Shown here: positions 7,368 to 16,140 of the stretch, in pieces
Layout of the letters: every line of letters begins with the position of its first letter
Numbering within the stretch: the first letter of the stretch is position 1
Assembly (NCBI GenBank): GCA_009691845.1
Contig: SIAJ01000003.1
Coordinates: 62,001-126,000 of the forward strand
Direction: 5' to 3'
Origin: Gemmataceae bacterium
GTDB taxonomy: Bacteria; Planctomycetota; Planctomycetia; Gemmatales; Gemmataceae
Length of the DNA stretch: 64,000 nucleotides
Notes under the pieces: generated by a model
Told to the model about the DNA's origin: nothing
The model's input: only the letters and a program-made list of their open reading frames with translations
Database searches by the model: none
Translations under genes and position numbers: made by a program

Positions 7368-9287
7368 TTACCCATTCAACTCCATCGTCTCCTCCCAGTG
7401 TTCGTACAGCGTCTTCAGGTGTTCCTTGGCGTCCTCGAAGTCTTGCATCGTTTCTTTCACGAGGTTCGCGTCGCGATAGATGTCCGGCAACGCGAGCTTC
7501 GTTTCCAGTTCTGCGACGAGTTCTTCTTGTTCCATAACCTCTTTTTCCAACTCTTCCACCTTGCGATAGGGAAATTTGCGTTTGCGTTTCGCCGGCTTCG
7601 TACCGGTTGAAGACGTTGTGGTTTTGCTCTCGCTGACTGCCGGGGTCGTCTTCCGTTTCCGTTCCGCCGCCTCCTCGGCCTCTCGCGTGGCTCGAAGAGA
7701 TTCGTACATGTCGTAGTTGCCGTAGACGACCTCGACTTTTCCCGACTCCATGACAATCAGCAAGTCGCTGATTGCATTGACGAAGTAGCGATCGTGGCTG
7801 ACCACAATGACGGTGCCGTCAAATTCCTTGATCGCTTCCTCCAACGCGTCACAGGCCCAGAGATCGAGATGATTCGTCGGCTCATCCAGGATCAACACGT
7901 TGGCCCCTTCAACGACTAGCCGTGCCAACGCCGCCCGGCTGCGTTCGCCGCCGCTGCATTCACGCACCGGTTGGTCAATGATCTTGCCGGCGAGGCCAAA
8001 ACGGCCGAGCAAGTCGCGCATGCGTTGTTCGGTCAACTCCGGATCGGGTTCCGGCCAGACGGCCCGGATGATCGTTTTATCCTCGTCGAGCATCTTGAGA
8101 TGCTGATCGAGATAGCCAACATGGATTAGGGCTCCGCGTTTTACGGTGCCCTCGCTCGGCTCTTCGTCGCCGAGCAGAATCCTTAGAAGTGTCGTCTTGC
8201 CGCAACCATTGGGGCCCATAATGCCGAGCCGTTTGCCACGTTGGAGCTGAAAGCCCAGGCCCTCGAATAGCCGTTTGGTGCCGAAAGCCTTGCCGAGATT
8301 CTCGACCTGAAAGACCACATCCCCTGAGCGCATCACCGAGCCGAAATGCATGCGAGGTGATTCGACCCGCGTCGGCGCTTCGTGCCGTTCGATCTTGTCG
8401 AGCGTCTTCTGCCGGGACTGCGCCTGCTTCGCCATCTGACCGTAATGGACCCGGCGAATGTACTCTTCCTGTTTCTCGATGTATTCCTTCTGGGCTTCGT
8501 ACTCCTTCATGCGGTGTTCGAACCGCTCGTCGCGTAGCCGCACATACTGCTTGTAATTGCCGGGATAACTGGTGATCCGCCCGTCGTGCAACTCGAAAAT
8601 CTTGGTCACGACCTTGTTCAAGAAGTAACGATCGTGGCTGACGATCAACATGGCTTGCGATTGCTGGACCAGGTAGTTTTCCAGCCAACGCACAGTGTCG
8701 ATATCGAGGTGGTTGCTCGGCTCGTCGAGAAGCATGACATCGGGTGAAGCGAGCAAGAGCTTGGCCAACAACAAACGGCGCTGTTGCCCGCCGCTAAACG
8801 TCTGGACTTCGCGAGCGTTGTCCTCCGGACGAAAGCCAAGCCCTCCGAGAACCGTTTCGACCTTGTGATCGAGCGTGAAGGCATCGTTGTTGCGAAGCAA
8901 TTCGGATAGACGGTCGTAACGGACGGACAGCGTCTTCTGCAAGCTCTCGTCGGTCGTGTGCGAAAGTTGATCCGCAACCTGGATCATTTCCTCTTGGGCC
9001 CGCAACAGTTCCCCGAACGCGGACTTGGCCTCATCGAAGAGGGTGCGGCCACGCGGAAACTCCTGGTGCTGCTCCAAAAGGAGAGCCCTTGCACCGGCAT
9101 GCAAATGCATGTCCCCCGAATCCGGAGTGTCTTGCCCGGCCAGGATGCGCATGAGCGTGGTCTTGCCGGAACCATTGGGACCGACGAATCCGACTCGCTC
9201 GCCGTGGAATAACTCCAACGACACGTCGTCGAACAAGGGCCCGCGATCGAACGCACGCGTCAAGCGGGAACAACTCAGGAGAAGCAT
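7368..9287 (-). CDS. ABC-F family ATPase (Uup/EttA-like ribosome-associated factor)
   Basis: 639 residues from ATG 9287; a longer in-frame start would add 42 non-conserved residues that read through repeats. Two ABC domains are present without membrane segments: Walker A GPNGSGKT (36-43) and GPNGCGKT (358-365), signatures FSGGQQRR (164-171) and CSGGERSR, and two LDEPSNHLD/LDEPTNHLD Walker B motifs typical of ABC-F. An interdomain helical linker (about 245-305, rich in E, K, R, Q) and a charged C-terminal coiled coil (about 560-639) match the Uup/YheS type. ABC-F proteins bind the ribosomal E site and regulate translation or protect from antibiotics; which of these applies cannot be told from the sequence. 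Confidence 0.9.
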   Translation of the reverse strand: MLLLSCSRLTRAFDRGPLFDDVSLELFHGERVGFVGPNGSGKTTLMRILAGQDTPDSGDMHLHAGARALLLEQHQEFPRGRTLFDEAKSAFGELLRAQEEMIQVADQLSHTTDESLQKTLSVRYDRLSELLRNNDAFTLDHKVETVLGGLGFRPEDNAREVQTFSGGQQRRLLLAKLLLASPDVMLLDEPSNHLDIDTVRWLENYLVQQSQAMLIVSHDRYFLNKVVTKIFELHDGRITSYPGNYKQYVRLRDERFEHRMKEYEAQKEYIEKQEEYIRRVHYGQMAKQAQSRQKTLDKIERHEAPTRVESPRMHFGSVMRSGDVVFQVENLGKAFGTKRLFEGLGFQLQRGKRLGIMGPNGCGKTTLLRILLGDEEPSEGTVKRGALIHVGYLDQHLKMLDEDKTIIRAVWPEPDPELTEQRMRDLLGRFGLAGKIIDQPVRECSGGERSRAALARLVVEGANVLILDEPTNHLDLWACDALEEAIKEFDGTVIVVSHDRYFVNAISDLLIVMESGKVEVVYGNYDMYESLRATREAEEAAERKRKTTPAVSESKTTTSSTGTKPAKRKRKFPYRKVEELEKEVMEQEELVAELETKLALPDIYRDANLVKETMQDFEDAKEHLKTLYEHWEETMELNG

Positions 9288-9330
9288 GAGGTTAGGATAG
9301 GAACGTGGGTAAAGCCCGTGAGGTACCAAA

Positions 9331-9356
9331 GTAGTCCGCACACTCCCTGTGCGGAC
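9331..9356. repeat. Palindromic repeat, family A (CCGCACACTCCCTGTGCGG)
   Basis: A GTAGT flank is followed by an imperfect palindrome, TCCGCACACtccctGTGCGGA. It lies upstream of the ABC-F start and is paired with the copy at 9406-9431. The same architecture recurs at 17741, 28234, 35493 and 48722. Confidence 0.75.
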
Positions 9357-9405
9357 ATGGTTCAGTCGTGAATCCAGATATTCATGCGATCGCGGCATGC
9401 GATCA

Positions 9406-9431
9406 GCCGGCACACCTCGTGTGCCGACTAC
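9406..9431. repeat. Palindromic repeat, family A (CGGCACACctcGTGTGCCG)
   Basis: Perfect CGGCACAC/GTGTGCCG arms around CTC, followed by ACTAC. It lies just after the 3' end of the YceI gene and in opposite orientation to the copy at 9331; the outer GTAGT...ACTAC flanks also pair. Confidence 0.8.
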
Positions 9432-9442
9432 GATGCTGGATT

Positions 9443-9970
9443 TTACTTCGCGTCGACCGAAACCGTAATCGCAACAGCATCGTCGATCTTCCCGCCGCCG
9501 TAGGTCATGCCGTAATCGCGTTTGTCGATGGAGAAGGTGCTCGTGATCTTCACCGAACCATCCTTGGCGACAACCGTCGCTGGGAACGAGATGCTCTTGG
9601 ACTTGCCGTTGATCGTCAGGTCGCCAGTAATGGTCACACCCTTGTCGGCTTTCTCGATCTTGGTGCTCACGAACTTCGCTTTGGGATTGTCCTTCACGCC
9701 GAAGAAGTCCGGTGCCTTGAGATGGGCCGTCAGCTTCTCGTTGTCCGAGTAAATCGAATCGGTTTCGATGACGACCTCAATTTTCTTGACGGTATCGCCA
9801 TCAACCACGGCCGCACCCGTCAATTTCTTGAATCCCCCTTCGTGCTTCCCGCCCGGCTTGGTACCGACAAAAGTGATCTTGGTGTTTTCGCCCGTGAGAA
9901 CCACTTTGCTCTCGGCGGCTGACGGGAGGACAAACACAACAGCCGCGAGAGCGGCAAACAACGAACGCAT
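9443..9970 (-). CDS. YceI family periplasmic protein
   Basis: About 175 residues. I prefer ATG 9970 to ATG 9976 because GAGG (complement of 9978-9981) then has a 7-base spacer. A signal peptide (RSLFAALAAVVFVLPSAA) precedes a lipocalin-like beta barrel: VVLTGENTKITFVGTKPGGKHEGGF, then LTAHLKAPDFFGVKDNPKAKF, TITGDLTINGKSKSISFP and FSIDKRDYGMTYGG. These are the standard YceI landmarks. Family members bind long isoprenoid or amphiphilic ligands in the periplasm. It stands alone between the ABC-F gene and a divergent LolA-like gene. Confidence 0.9.
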   Translation of the reverse strand: MRSLFAALAAVVFVLPSAAESKVVLTGENTKITFVGTKPGGKHEGGFKKLTGAAVVDGDTVKKIEVVIETDSIYSDNEKLTAHLKAPDFFGVKDNPKAKFVSTKIEKADKGVTITGDLTINGKSKSISFPATVVAKDGSVKITSTFSIDKRDYGMTYGGGKIDDAVAITVSVDAK

Positions 9971-10173
9971 GTTCATGCCTCATTAATGTGGATAGTCTCG
10001 ACATCCAAGTCTCGCCTTGATTCTATTCAAATCAAGTACAACCGGAGCAGACTGGACCTCACACGACACAGACGGACTGGACAGGAATGTCACTTCCGCC
10101 GATCTCGTCTGTTGTATGGTTAAGGGAAATGCCGATAGAATGATGGGAACTGTTACCAATATGCGAGGGACCG

Positions 10174-10914
10174 ATGCGCGCAATACTCCTTGCCCTCCCC
10201 TTGGCGGCCTTGTTTGCAGCACCGGTTCGTTCGGACGAGGCGAGCGATCTTAGGGATCGGGTCCTCAAGGCCTATGCCAAGGATCCGTCCGACATCAAAA
10301 AAATCCGCTTGTACTCCCTCAAGGCCAAGGGAATTGCAAGGCCCATCGACACGCCCGAGCCTGTAAACTTCGAAATGGTCGCTGGCTGGCCCGGGCATTT
10401 CAAAGCAACCGCGGAATTCGGCGATGGTGCCAACAAACGCGTGATCATCCTGTGCGGTGCGGACGACCGCGGGTGGAAGAAAGTCACTGGCGCTCCGCCC
10501 ATGGAAATGTCCTTTGAATCGATGAATGACTTTCGAGCGGATACTTATGCCGTGTGGGTTTCGACCTTACTGACCCTCACCGACGCCGCGTCCAAATTGT
10601 CGGCTGCGGGTAAGGCAAAAGTGGGTGACGATCCGGTACTCGGCTTGAAGATCACACAACCTGCACGCCCGGACATCACCCTATTCTTCCACGAAAAAAC
10701 TGGGCTGCTTCGGAAAATGACTTACCGTTCTCGCGATGCCGGCGCGACGACGACGAAGGACATGTTCTACGCTGGCCATAAGGAGTTCGGCGGCCTCATG
10801 CTACCGACACACCAAACGACACAGATAGATGGCAAGGACCTCTACACGTGGACCGACATGGAGTACAAATTTCTCGATAAGCTCGATCAGAAGCTGTTTG
10901 TACCTGAGAAATAA
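10174..10914 (+). CDS. Exported LolA/DUF2092-like protein
   Basis: 246 residues with GAGGG before the ATG. The signal peptide is MRAILLALPLAALFAAPVRS. The rest alternates beta strands in a pattern reminiscent of LolA/LolB-like periplasmic carriers: KIRLYSLKAKG near the start, PGHFKATAEF, LGLKITQPARPDITLFFHEKTGLLRKMTYR (a common LolA-like strand pair) and a final HKEFGGLMLPTHQTTQIDGK. The last motif occurs in planctomycete outer-membrane lipoprotein-sorting-like proteins. No lipobox Cys is present. Role in lipid or lipoprotein handling is inferred from fold only. Confidence 0.55.
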   Translation: MRAILLALPLAALFAAPVRSDEASDLRDRVLKAYAKDPSDIKKIRLYSLKAKGIARPIDTPEPVNFEMVAGWPGHFKATAEFGDGANKRVIILCGADDRGWKKVTGAPPMEMSFESMNDFRADTYAVWVSTLLTLTDAASKLSAAGKAKVGDDPVLGLKITQPARPDITLFFHEKTGLLRKMTYRSRDAGATTTKDMFYAGHKEFGGLMLPTHQTTQIDGKDLYTWTDMEYKFLDKLDQKLFVPEK

Positions 10915-11041
10915 CTCTCCCGTACCGGTCCTGAATCGAAAGCGAAGGAAAACTCAAGCAAGTAGCCGGGTCATTCCGGTGGCAAAGCTGCTCGAATTGA
11001 GTCCTTTGCTTGTGCTTCAGTCTCGTCCTAACCCAGGCCAT

Positions 11042-11800
11042 TCATGCCACGAAGCCCCGTACGCGTTCATCTCGCGAAAGATCCAGCCCCGCGAACGCCC
11101 CATCGTAGATGATCTGCGATGCCGATGGATCCAATCGGGCGAGCGGGTAAAGCATTACCACGCGGTCAGCAATTCGGCGGACGGTCTTCATGTCATGCGT
11201 CACGACGATGCTCGTCACTGGTCTTCGTTCACGCGTCTGCTGAATGAGATTGCTGATCACTTCCGTCATCACTGGATCAAGGCCAGTTGTCGGTTCATCG
11301 TAGAACATGACTTCCGGATCGAGTGCCAACGCCCTGGCGTGTCCGACCCGCTTCCGCATTCCTCCCGATAGCTCGGCAGGCATCTTGTTCGCGGCTGCTT
11401 CATCGAGGCCGACTTCCTTCAGGCGATCGAGAACCCGCTGGCGAATTTCAGGCTCGGCGAGGTTGTGCAGCGCTCGCAAGGGATAAGCGACGTTCTCGTA
11501 GGCCGACAGGCTGTCGAACAACGCGGCCCCCTGAAAGAGGAAGCCAAATCGCCTTCGAACCTGCGTCAATTCGACCGGCGAGTGTTCCTGCAAGTCCTTC
11601 CCCTCGAACAGCACTCGGCCCGAGTTCGGTCGAAGCAAGCCGACGATGAGCTTGAGCAACACCGTCTTGCCGCAGCCGCTTTCGCCGATCACGAGGAGGG
11701 TTTGGCCGCGATGGATGGACAACGAAAGATCGCGGAGAACGGGCTGCCTGCCGAATTGAACGCAGACGCGATCGAGTTGCACGAGCGGCGTCTCGTTCAT
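11042..11800 (-). CDS. MlaF-like ABC transporter ATP-binding protein
   Basis: 252 residues starting at ATG 11800, whose ATGA overlaps the stop of the upstream gene. Walker A is GESGCGKT (39-46), followed by a Q-loop in FLFQGAALFDSLSAYENVAYPL, signature LSGGMRKRV and Walker B FYDEPTTGLDPV. GAALFDS, SGGMRKRV and the TSIVVTHDM D-loop/H-loop region are characteristic of the MlaF/Ttg2A group that drives phospholipid or lipid transport between membranes. No permease (MlaE) or MCE protein (MlaD) gene is adjacent; instead it is coupled to a membrane pseudoprotease. Confidence 0.85.
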   Translation of the reverse strand: MNETPLVQLDRVCVQFGRQPVLRDLSLSIHRGQTLLVIGESGCGKTVLLKLIVGLLRPNSGRVLFEGKDLQEHSPVELTQVRRRFGFLFQGAALFDSLSAYENVAYPLRALHNLAEPEIRQRVLDRLKEVGLDEAAANKMPAELSGGMRKRVGHARALALDPEVMFYDEPTTGLDPVMTEVISNLIQQTRERRPVTSIVVTHDMKTVRRIADRVVMLYPLARLDPSASQIIYDGAFAGLDLSRDERVRGFVA

Positions 11801-12684
11801 GGCCGGCCATCCCCAATGAGGGCGTTGGCACCCACTGGCTGCCCATCGAGCCATTCGATCCAGAGACGGGCCTCCTCGTTCCAGGTGAAGCCGTTGTAAT
11901 CGGGCTCGCTCGGCCTGCATTCCGGCGTGACGACTTGCTCCAGCGGAACCATCATGGCCGGTTTCCGTGCTGGGTCAACTTCTTCATAACGCAGACTGAA
12001 AAAGAATCGCGACGTAACCAACTCTTCCTGGGCACCGAAATATAGAAGCACTCCCGTAAGCCCTACGATAGGCGACTTCAACCAAGCGATGGCCACGATG
12101 AGTAAGAGTCCTGCCCCGAGAGTGCTCAAAATCGCACAGGTTTCAGTGGCAGACAAACGAGTCATTCGGATCGCGAGGTAGGCACGCACGATTCGGCCGC
12201 CATCGAGCGGCAAAAACGGAAGTAGGTGAAAACCCATCAGGAAGGCCGCTGCACAAAAGAGATGTACAAGAAACGACTCAGTCGTTGGCGCAAGGGTGGC
12301 AGGCAGAAAAGTCAACTCGCGGCCACCCAAGGCAAGAACGGCCCCAACGCATACGCCCAGGAATGCCAGGAGAATCGGTCCGGTGGCCGCAATGTAAATC
12401 TCTTGCCACGGTCGTTCGCTGATTCGCGTTAGTCGGGGCACGCCCCAGAACGGGTAGAGAGTGACATCGCGAGTCCAAACCCCGAACCTGCGTGCAGCCA
12501 GATGTTGAATGACTTGATGCGCCAGTACGCCCGAATAAACGACGAGGAGCAGTAACACGAACATCACGGCTTGCGGCCAAGAAAACTTGGCCAACGAGTA
12601 GCCGGCCACGGGCAACCCGAGCCAGGACCAGTGCAAACGCAGATCGCTGCCGGAGATGGTGCCGATGGAGAAGGAGTGCGTCAT
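11797..12684 (-). CDS. Site-2 protease (M50)-family membrane protein lacking the catalytic HExxH
   Basis: 295 residues from ATG 12684. The N-terminal strand IGTISGSDLRLHWSW and the hydrophobic segments at about 21-33, 39-60, 96-122, 136-160 and 175-215 match class III site-2 proteases. Conserved sequence continues after the active-site helix (LAARRFGVWTRDVTLYPFWGVPRL, RPWQEIYIAATGP), and the second motif LPFLPLDGGRIVRA (DGG at 161-163) is intact. The metal-binding HELGH, however, reads H-Q-V-I-Q-H (56-61): the catalytic Glu is Gln and the second His is displaced. It is probably a non-proteolytic homologue. It overlaps the MlaF-like gene by four bases. Confidence 0.8.
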   Translation of the reverse strand: MTHSFSIGTISGSDLRLHWSWLGLPVAGYSLAKFSWPQAVMFVLLLLVVYSGVLAHQVIQHLAARRFGVWTRDVTLYPFWGVPRLTRISERPWQEIYIAATGPILLAFLGVCVGAVLALGGRELTFLPATLAPTTESFLVHLFCAAAFLMGFHLLPFLPLDGGRIVRAYLAIRMTRLSATETCAILSTLGAGLLLIVAIAWLKSPIVGLTGVLLYFGAQEELVTSRFFFSLRYEEVDPARKPAMMVPLEQVVTPECRPSEPDYNGFTWNEEARLWIEWLDGQPVGANALIGDGRP

Positions 12685-12767
12685 GCGGTGAAACCAGGTA
12701 CGGCCCAAAATCCCAGGCTGATTCTAGCTTGGGAATGCGTGCGAGGCAGTGCCTTGTAATCGCTCTT

Positions 12768-14147
12768 CTACAACAACAATAAAGCCGCGATATTGAAGTA
12801 AATCACAATCCCAAGCACGTCGCTAAGAGTGGCAATGAACGGCACCGAGGCGATGGCCGGGTCGCCGCCGACCTTGGCCACGGCTAGCGGAAGCAGTGAG
12901 CCGACGAGCGTTCCCGTGAGACAAATGACCGACACGCTCAGGGCAATTACGAGGGAAAAACGTTCGAGCGAGACTTCCCCCAGATGGGCGTCCGAGGTGA
13001 ATATCCACGTGCGGGCCAGACCGAGCAGACCGACTGTCGCACCCAGTGCCACGCCCACGATCATTTCTCGACGCAACAGCCGAACCCAATCGCCAACGGC
13101 CACCTGGCCGAGTGCTAGCCCGCGTGTGACCAGTGCCGCCGCCTGCGATCCCGCGTTCCCGCCTACGGACAGGCACACCGGCACGAACGCGGCCAGAATC
13201 AGAATCACCTTCAACTGATCTTCGTAATGGGTCATGGCATTAATCGTTGCCATCTGCATGACGAAAAGCAGAGCGAGCCATTTGCCCCGGCTGTACCAGA
13301 GTTTGAGTAGTGGTGCTTCCAGATAGTCTTCGCGGATCGGCCCGACTGCAGCTTGTTTCTGAATGTCCTCCGTCGCTTCCTGGTTGATCACGTCCACGAT
13401 ATCGTCGTGGGTAACGATGCCGACAAGTCGGCCGTCATCGTCGAGTACGGGCATCGCGAGCAAGTCATACTTGACAATCGCTTCCGCCGCACGCTCGCGG
13501 TCGTCGCTGGCTTTCAACGTCACGACGTCCGAACTGATCATCACATCGCGAATCGGTGTGTCGGGGACCGAAAGAACCAGAGCCCGCAGCGAGAGAATCC
13601 CGAGCATTCGCCGAGTGTCTTCGTCGAGCACGTACACGTAGTAAATTGTCTCGCGATCCGGGGCCTGATGACGCAGGCGTTCGATCGCCTGGCCGGTGGT
13701 CAAGTTCACTGGCAGCCAGGCGTAATCGGTCGTCATGATGGAGCCGACCGTGTTCTCGTCATAACGGAACAAGGTAGCGATGTCGCGACGATCGGCTTCA
13801 TCCACCAGTCGCAACAATTCCTTCGAAACAAGATCGGGTAGCCGGCGCAACAGGGCCACGCGGTCGTCGGGCGACATCAATTCGATGAGCCGGGCCATCT
13901 GAGCCCGGCCCGCACCTGTCGCTAGCTTGACCTGCCAATCAAGTGAAAAGTACTCAAAGACGTGGGCGGCATGACGAGACCCCGCCTGGCTTAGCACTTG
14001 CCAAACTTGCTCGACCGTGAAGGCATCTTCGGTCAGCGTCTCCGCGATCGTCGTCGGATTGAGTGTTTCAACGAATGCCTTGAGCCCGACTGCGTTGGAG
14101 TCGAGCAGCATCATCTTGATTTCGGGACCGAAGAGCGGGTGTGCCAT
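12768..14147 (-). CDS. mgtE: MgtE-family magnesium transporter
   Basis: 459 residues. ATG 14147 has GGGAG 7 bases upstream; a TTG 18 bases earlier is possible. Order of domains: an N-terminal superhelical MgtE_N region (about 20-130, RVALLRRLPDLVSKELLRLVDE), a CBS pair (about 140-260: VGSIMTTDYAWLPVNLTTGQAIE, IRDVMISSDVV, YDLLAMPVLDDDGRLVGIVTHDDIVDVI), and a C-terminal block of five membrane helices with PVCLSVGGNAGSQAAALVTRGLALG, the classic MgtE pore signature. It moves Mg2+ and is gated by Mg2+ binding to the N/CBS domains. It starts 14 bases after panC stops. Confidence 0.92.
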   Translation of the reverse strand: MAHPLFGPEIKMMLLDSNAVGLKAFVETLNPTTIAETLTEDAFTVEQVWQVLSQAGSRHAAHVFEYFSLDWQVKLATGAGRAQMARLIELMSPDDRVALLRRLPDLVSKELLRLVDEADRRDIATLFRYDENTVGSIMTTDYAWLPVNLTTGQAIERLRHQAPDRETIYYVYVLDEDTRRMLGILSLRALVLSVPDTPIRDVMISSDVVTLKASDDRERAAEAIVKYDLLAMPVLDDDGRLVGIVTHDDIVDVINQEATEDIQKQAAVGPIREDYLEAPLLKLWYSRGKWLALLFVMQMATINAMTHYEDQLKVILILAAFVPVCLSVGGNAGSQAAALVTRGLALGQVAVGDWVRLLRREMIVGVALGATVGLLGLARTWIFTSDAHLGEVSLERFSLVIALSVSVICLTGTLVGSLLPLAVAKVGGDPAIASVPFIATLSDVLGIVIYFNIAALLLL

Positions 14148-14161
14148 GCGAATTCTCCCGC

Positions 14162-15013
14162 TCAAAAGTTCAGAAGGGTGTTGTCAATCAGCCGCGTCGA
14201 GCCAAAGTAAACCGCGAGTGCCACTAGCGCCGGCCGATCGAGGGCTGTCATCACATCGAGAGTATCCGCATCACGTATTTCCGCATAGTCCAGTTGTGCC
14301 CCTGGCGTTCCTTGAATGATGCCTGCCAGCGTGCTTTGAAGTGCAACGATCGATCGTTCGCCGTTGGCGACGAGGTTTTCCGCTGCGACGAGTGCCCGGT
14401 GCAGGCAGGTCGCGTGCAGCCGTTGCGTCGGATCGAGGTAGCGGTTGCGCGAACTCATCGCGAGGCCATCCGATTCGCGAACCGTGGGGTGAACGCGAAT
14501 CGTGACCGGCACATTCAGGTCGGCAACCATTCGACGAATGACCAGGGCTTGCTGGGCGTCCTTCTGGCCGAACACCGCGACATCGGGCCGCACGATTTCC
14601 AACAATTTCAGCACGACGGTGGCCACGCCGCGAAAATGTCCGGGCCTGGCTCGGCCACACAGAACGTCCTGCAACGCCGGCACTTCGACAATGGTTCGAG
14701 ACGTTGGTGGGTACATCTCTGGAACGGTCGGCGAAAAAATCAGATCGGTCCCCACGGCTCCACAAAGTTCGCGGTCGGCAGCCAGCGTCCGGGGATAACG
14801 AGTAAAGTCCTCGTTCGGACCAAACTGTGTTGGGTTCACGAAGATCGAAACAACGGTGAAATCACTGTCCAGGCGCGCGGCACGAATCAGGCTCGCATGA
14901 CCGGCGTGCAGAGCCCCCATGGTCGGCACGAAGCCAATACGCTTTCCCGCCGAGCGTGCGGAGGCGACGGCCGCTCGTGTTTCCGCGATAGTTTCAGAGC
15001 TTGAGGGAAGCAT
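14162..15013 (-). CDS. panC: Pantoate--beta-alanine ligase
   Basis: 283 residues, the usual length. It joins pantoate and beta-alanine with ATP to make pantothenate, the precursor of coenzyme A. The HIGH-type motif is PTMGALHAGHASLI; other family blocks are SIFVNPTQFGPNEDFTRYPR, HFRGVATVVLKLL, FGQKDAQQALVIRRMV and AMSSRNRYL (KMSKS-like). It lies directly upstream of mgtE on the same strand. No panB or panD is nearby. Confidence 0.95.
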   Translation of the reverse strand: MLPSSSETIAETRAAVASARSAGKRIGFVPTMGALHAGHASLIRAARLDSDFTVVSIFVNPTQFGPNEDFTRYPRTLAADRELCGAVGTDLIFSPTVPEMYPPTSRTIVEVPALQDVLCGRARPGHFRGVATVVLKLLEIVRPDVAVFGQKDAQQALVIRRMVADLNVPVTIRVHPTVRESDGLAMSSRNRYLDPTQRLHATCLHRALVAAENLVANGERSIVALQSTLAGIIQGTPGAQLDYAEIRDADTLDVMTALDRPALVALAVYFGSTRLIDNTLLNF

Positions 15014-15057
15014 CGTTTCTTCGTCTTGTGGTAATTCAACGGTGAATCGGTCGGGAA

Positions 15058-15131
15058 GGAGCCTGAAGCGTAAGCGAAGGCGAACCCCAAAGAGGCCAAA
15101 TCATTTCGCCTTCGCTTACGCTTCAGGCTCC
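15058..15131. repeat. Perfect 27-base inverted repeat, family B
   Basis: Arms 15058-15084 and 15105-15131 (GGAGCCTGAAGCGTAAGCGA and seven more bases) pair without mismatch around a 20-base loop. It fills the gap between the CYTH gene and panC. The right arm contains the CYTH gene stop codon (15123-15125). Related copies are at 42914 and 45395, with a degenerate one near 1455. Confidence 0.95.
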
Positions 15132-15698
15132 ACGTTCGCCGCCCGGAGCTACCGTATGACCCAGCAACTGTTCTAGATACGAACGGGTTTCGGTCGGACC
15201 CAATGCCAATTCCTTCGCCGCACGGAACACGATTTCACGAGCCGCATCATACTTGGACTCTTCGGTCACGATTTCGAGCTCAATGAATCGGCCAACACTC
15301 TCGACATCGTCCAAACACGCGTGCAGGGTGAAGCCATCGCGTTGCCATGCAAATATCTTTCTACGCTTACGAACCATGGCGGTGGCACGATACCCGAGAT
15401 GCTGAAACAATTCCAAGAACGCTTCAGCCGCGTCCGTCCCGGATGGACACGCCACCTCGATCTCGGTTCGCGTTTTGGAAGTCGCATCACGGCGTGGGCC
15501 CTTGTAGGTCAGAAAATTTTGTTCGCCAATCCTTCGCAGACGCAGGGCTTCGTCCGTCCGTGCGAAGTCTCGATCCGGAGCGTTCAGGTAATGGTCGGAC
15601 TCGGCTTGATCCGCAACCAGGGTCGCACCAAGAGCCAGCAGACGCAATTCAATTTCCGCAGAATTCGGAAGGGCGAACTTGGCTTCAACTTCGAGCAC
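15123..15698 (-). CDS. CYTH domain protein (class IV adenylate cyclase/triphosphatase-like)
   Basis: I start at GTG 15698, giving 191 residues that begin LEVEAKF, the ExExK signature of CYTH tunnel enzymes; AAGGGA lies 9 bases upstream. A TTG 21 bases earlier is possible. Supporting motifs are DHYLNAPDRDF, EALRLRRIGE, LTYKGPRRD, RTEIEV and FIELEIV, the paired basic/acidic strands that bind triphosphate and metal. Candidates are a CyaB-like cyclase or an inorganic/thiamine triphosphatase; sequence alone does not decide. The last codons (GERGA-TGA) are supplied by the palindromic repeat. Confidence 0.85.
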   Translation of the reverse strand: MLEVEAKFALPNSAEIELRLLALGATLVADQAESDHYLNAPDRDFARTDEALRLRRIGEQNFLTYKGPRRDATSKTRTEIEVACPSGTDAAEAFLELFQHLGYRATAMVRKRRKIFAWQRDGFTLHACLDDVESVGRFIELEIVTEESKYDAAREIVFRAAKELALGPTETRSYLEQLLGHTVAPGGERGA

Positions 15699-15747
15699 GG
15701 TGCAATTTCCCTTCGGCAATCAGCAATTGGGAGGTTAGAATACGATA

Positions 15748-16140
15748 ATGGGATTCAGTCAGTCAGCTGTTGCTGGAGTGATGATGGCGAAATTTGTTCT
15801 GGTTGGCCGGGTGGGGGAGATATCGGATGGCACGGCGAGAACGGTGGCAGGCCCCGGCAAGCGAATATCCGTGTTCAACGATCGAGGTGAATACTTCGCA
15901 ATCGACGATATGTGTCCGCATATGGGGGCCTCGCTCGCCGGCGGCTTCGTCGAAAATGGAATTGTCACCTGTCCCTGGCACTACTGGCGCTTCCGTCTGA
16001 ACGATGGGGCCTGGGCCGACAATCCCCGCATCAAGATCGGCTGTTACCCAGTCCAAGTGGTAGACGACGAAATCCGTCTCGAAATTCCCGAACCGGAGGC
16101 AAAACCATGTTCCATGCCAGATTCATGCTCACCGGGCTGA
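15748..16140 (+). CDS. Rieske [2Fe-2S] ferredoxin-like protein
   Basis: 130 residues from ATG 15748 (GGGAGG 13 bases upstream); ATG 15784 gives a 118-residue protein that starts right at MAKFVLVGRVGEI and is equally possible. The Rieske cluster motifs are CPHMGASLAGG and CPWHYWRF, that is C-x-H and C-x-x-H with about 17 residues between. The size and NirD-like form suggest a soluble electron carrier. The last 34 bases overlap the start of a cytochrome gene, hinting at a joint redox role. Confidence 0.85.
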   Translation: MGFSQSAVAGVMMAKFVLVGRVGEISDGTARTVAGPGKRISVFNDRGEYFAIDDMCPHMGASLAGGFVENGIVTCPWHYWRFRLNDGAWADNPRIKIGCYPVQVVDDEIRLEIPEPEAKPCSMPDSCSPG

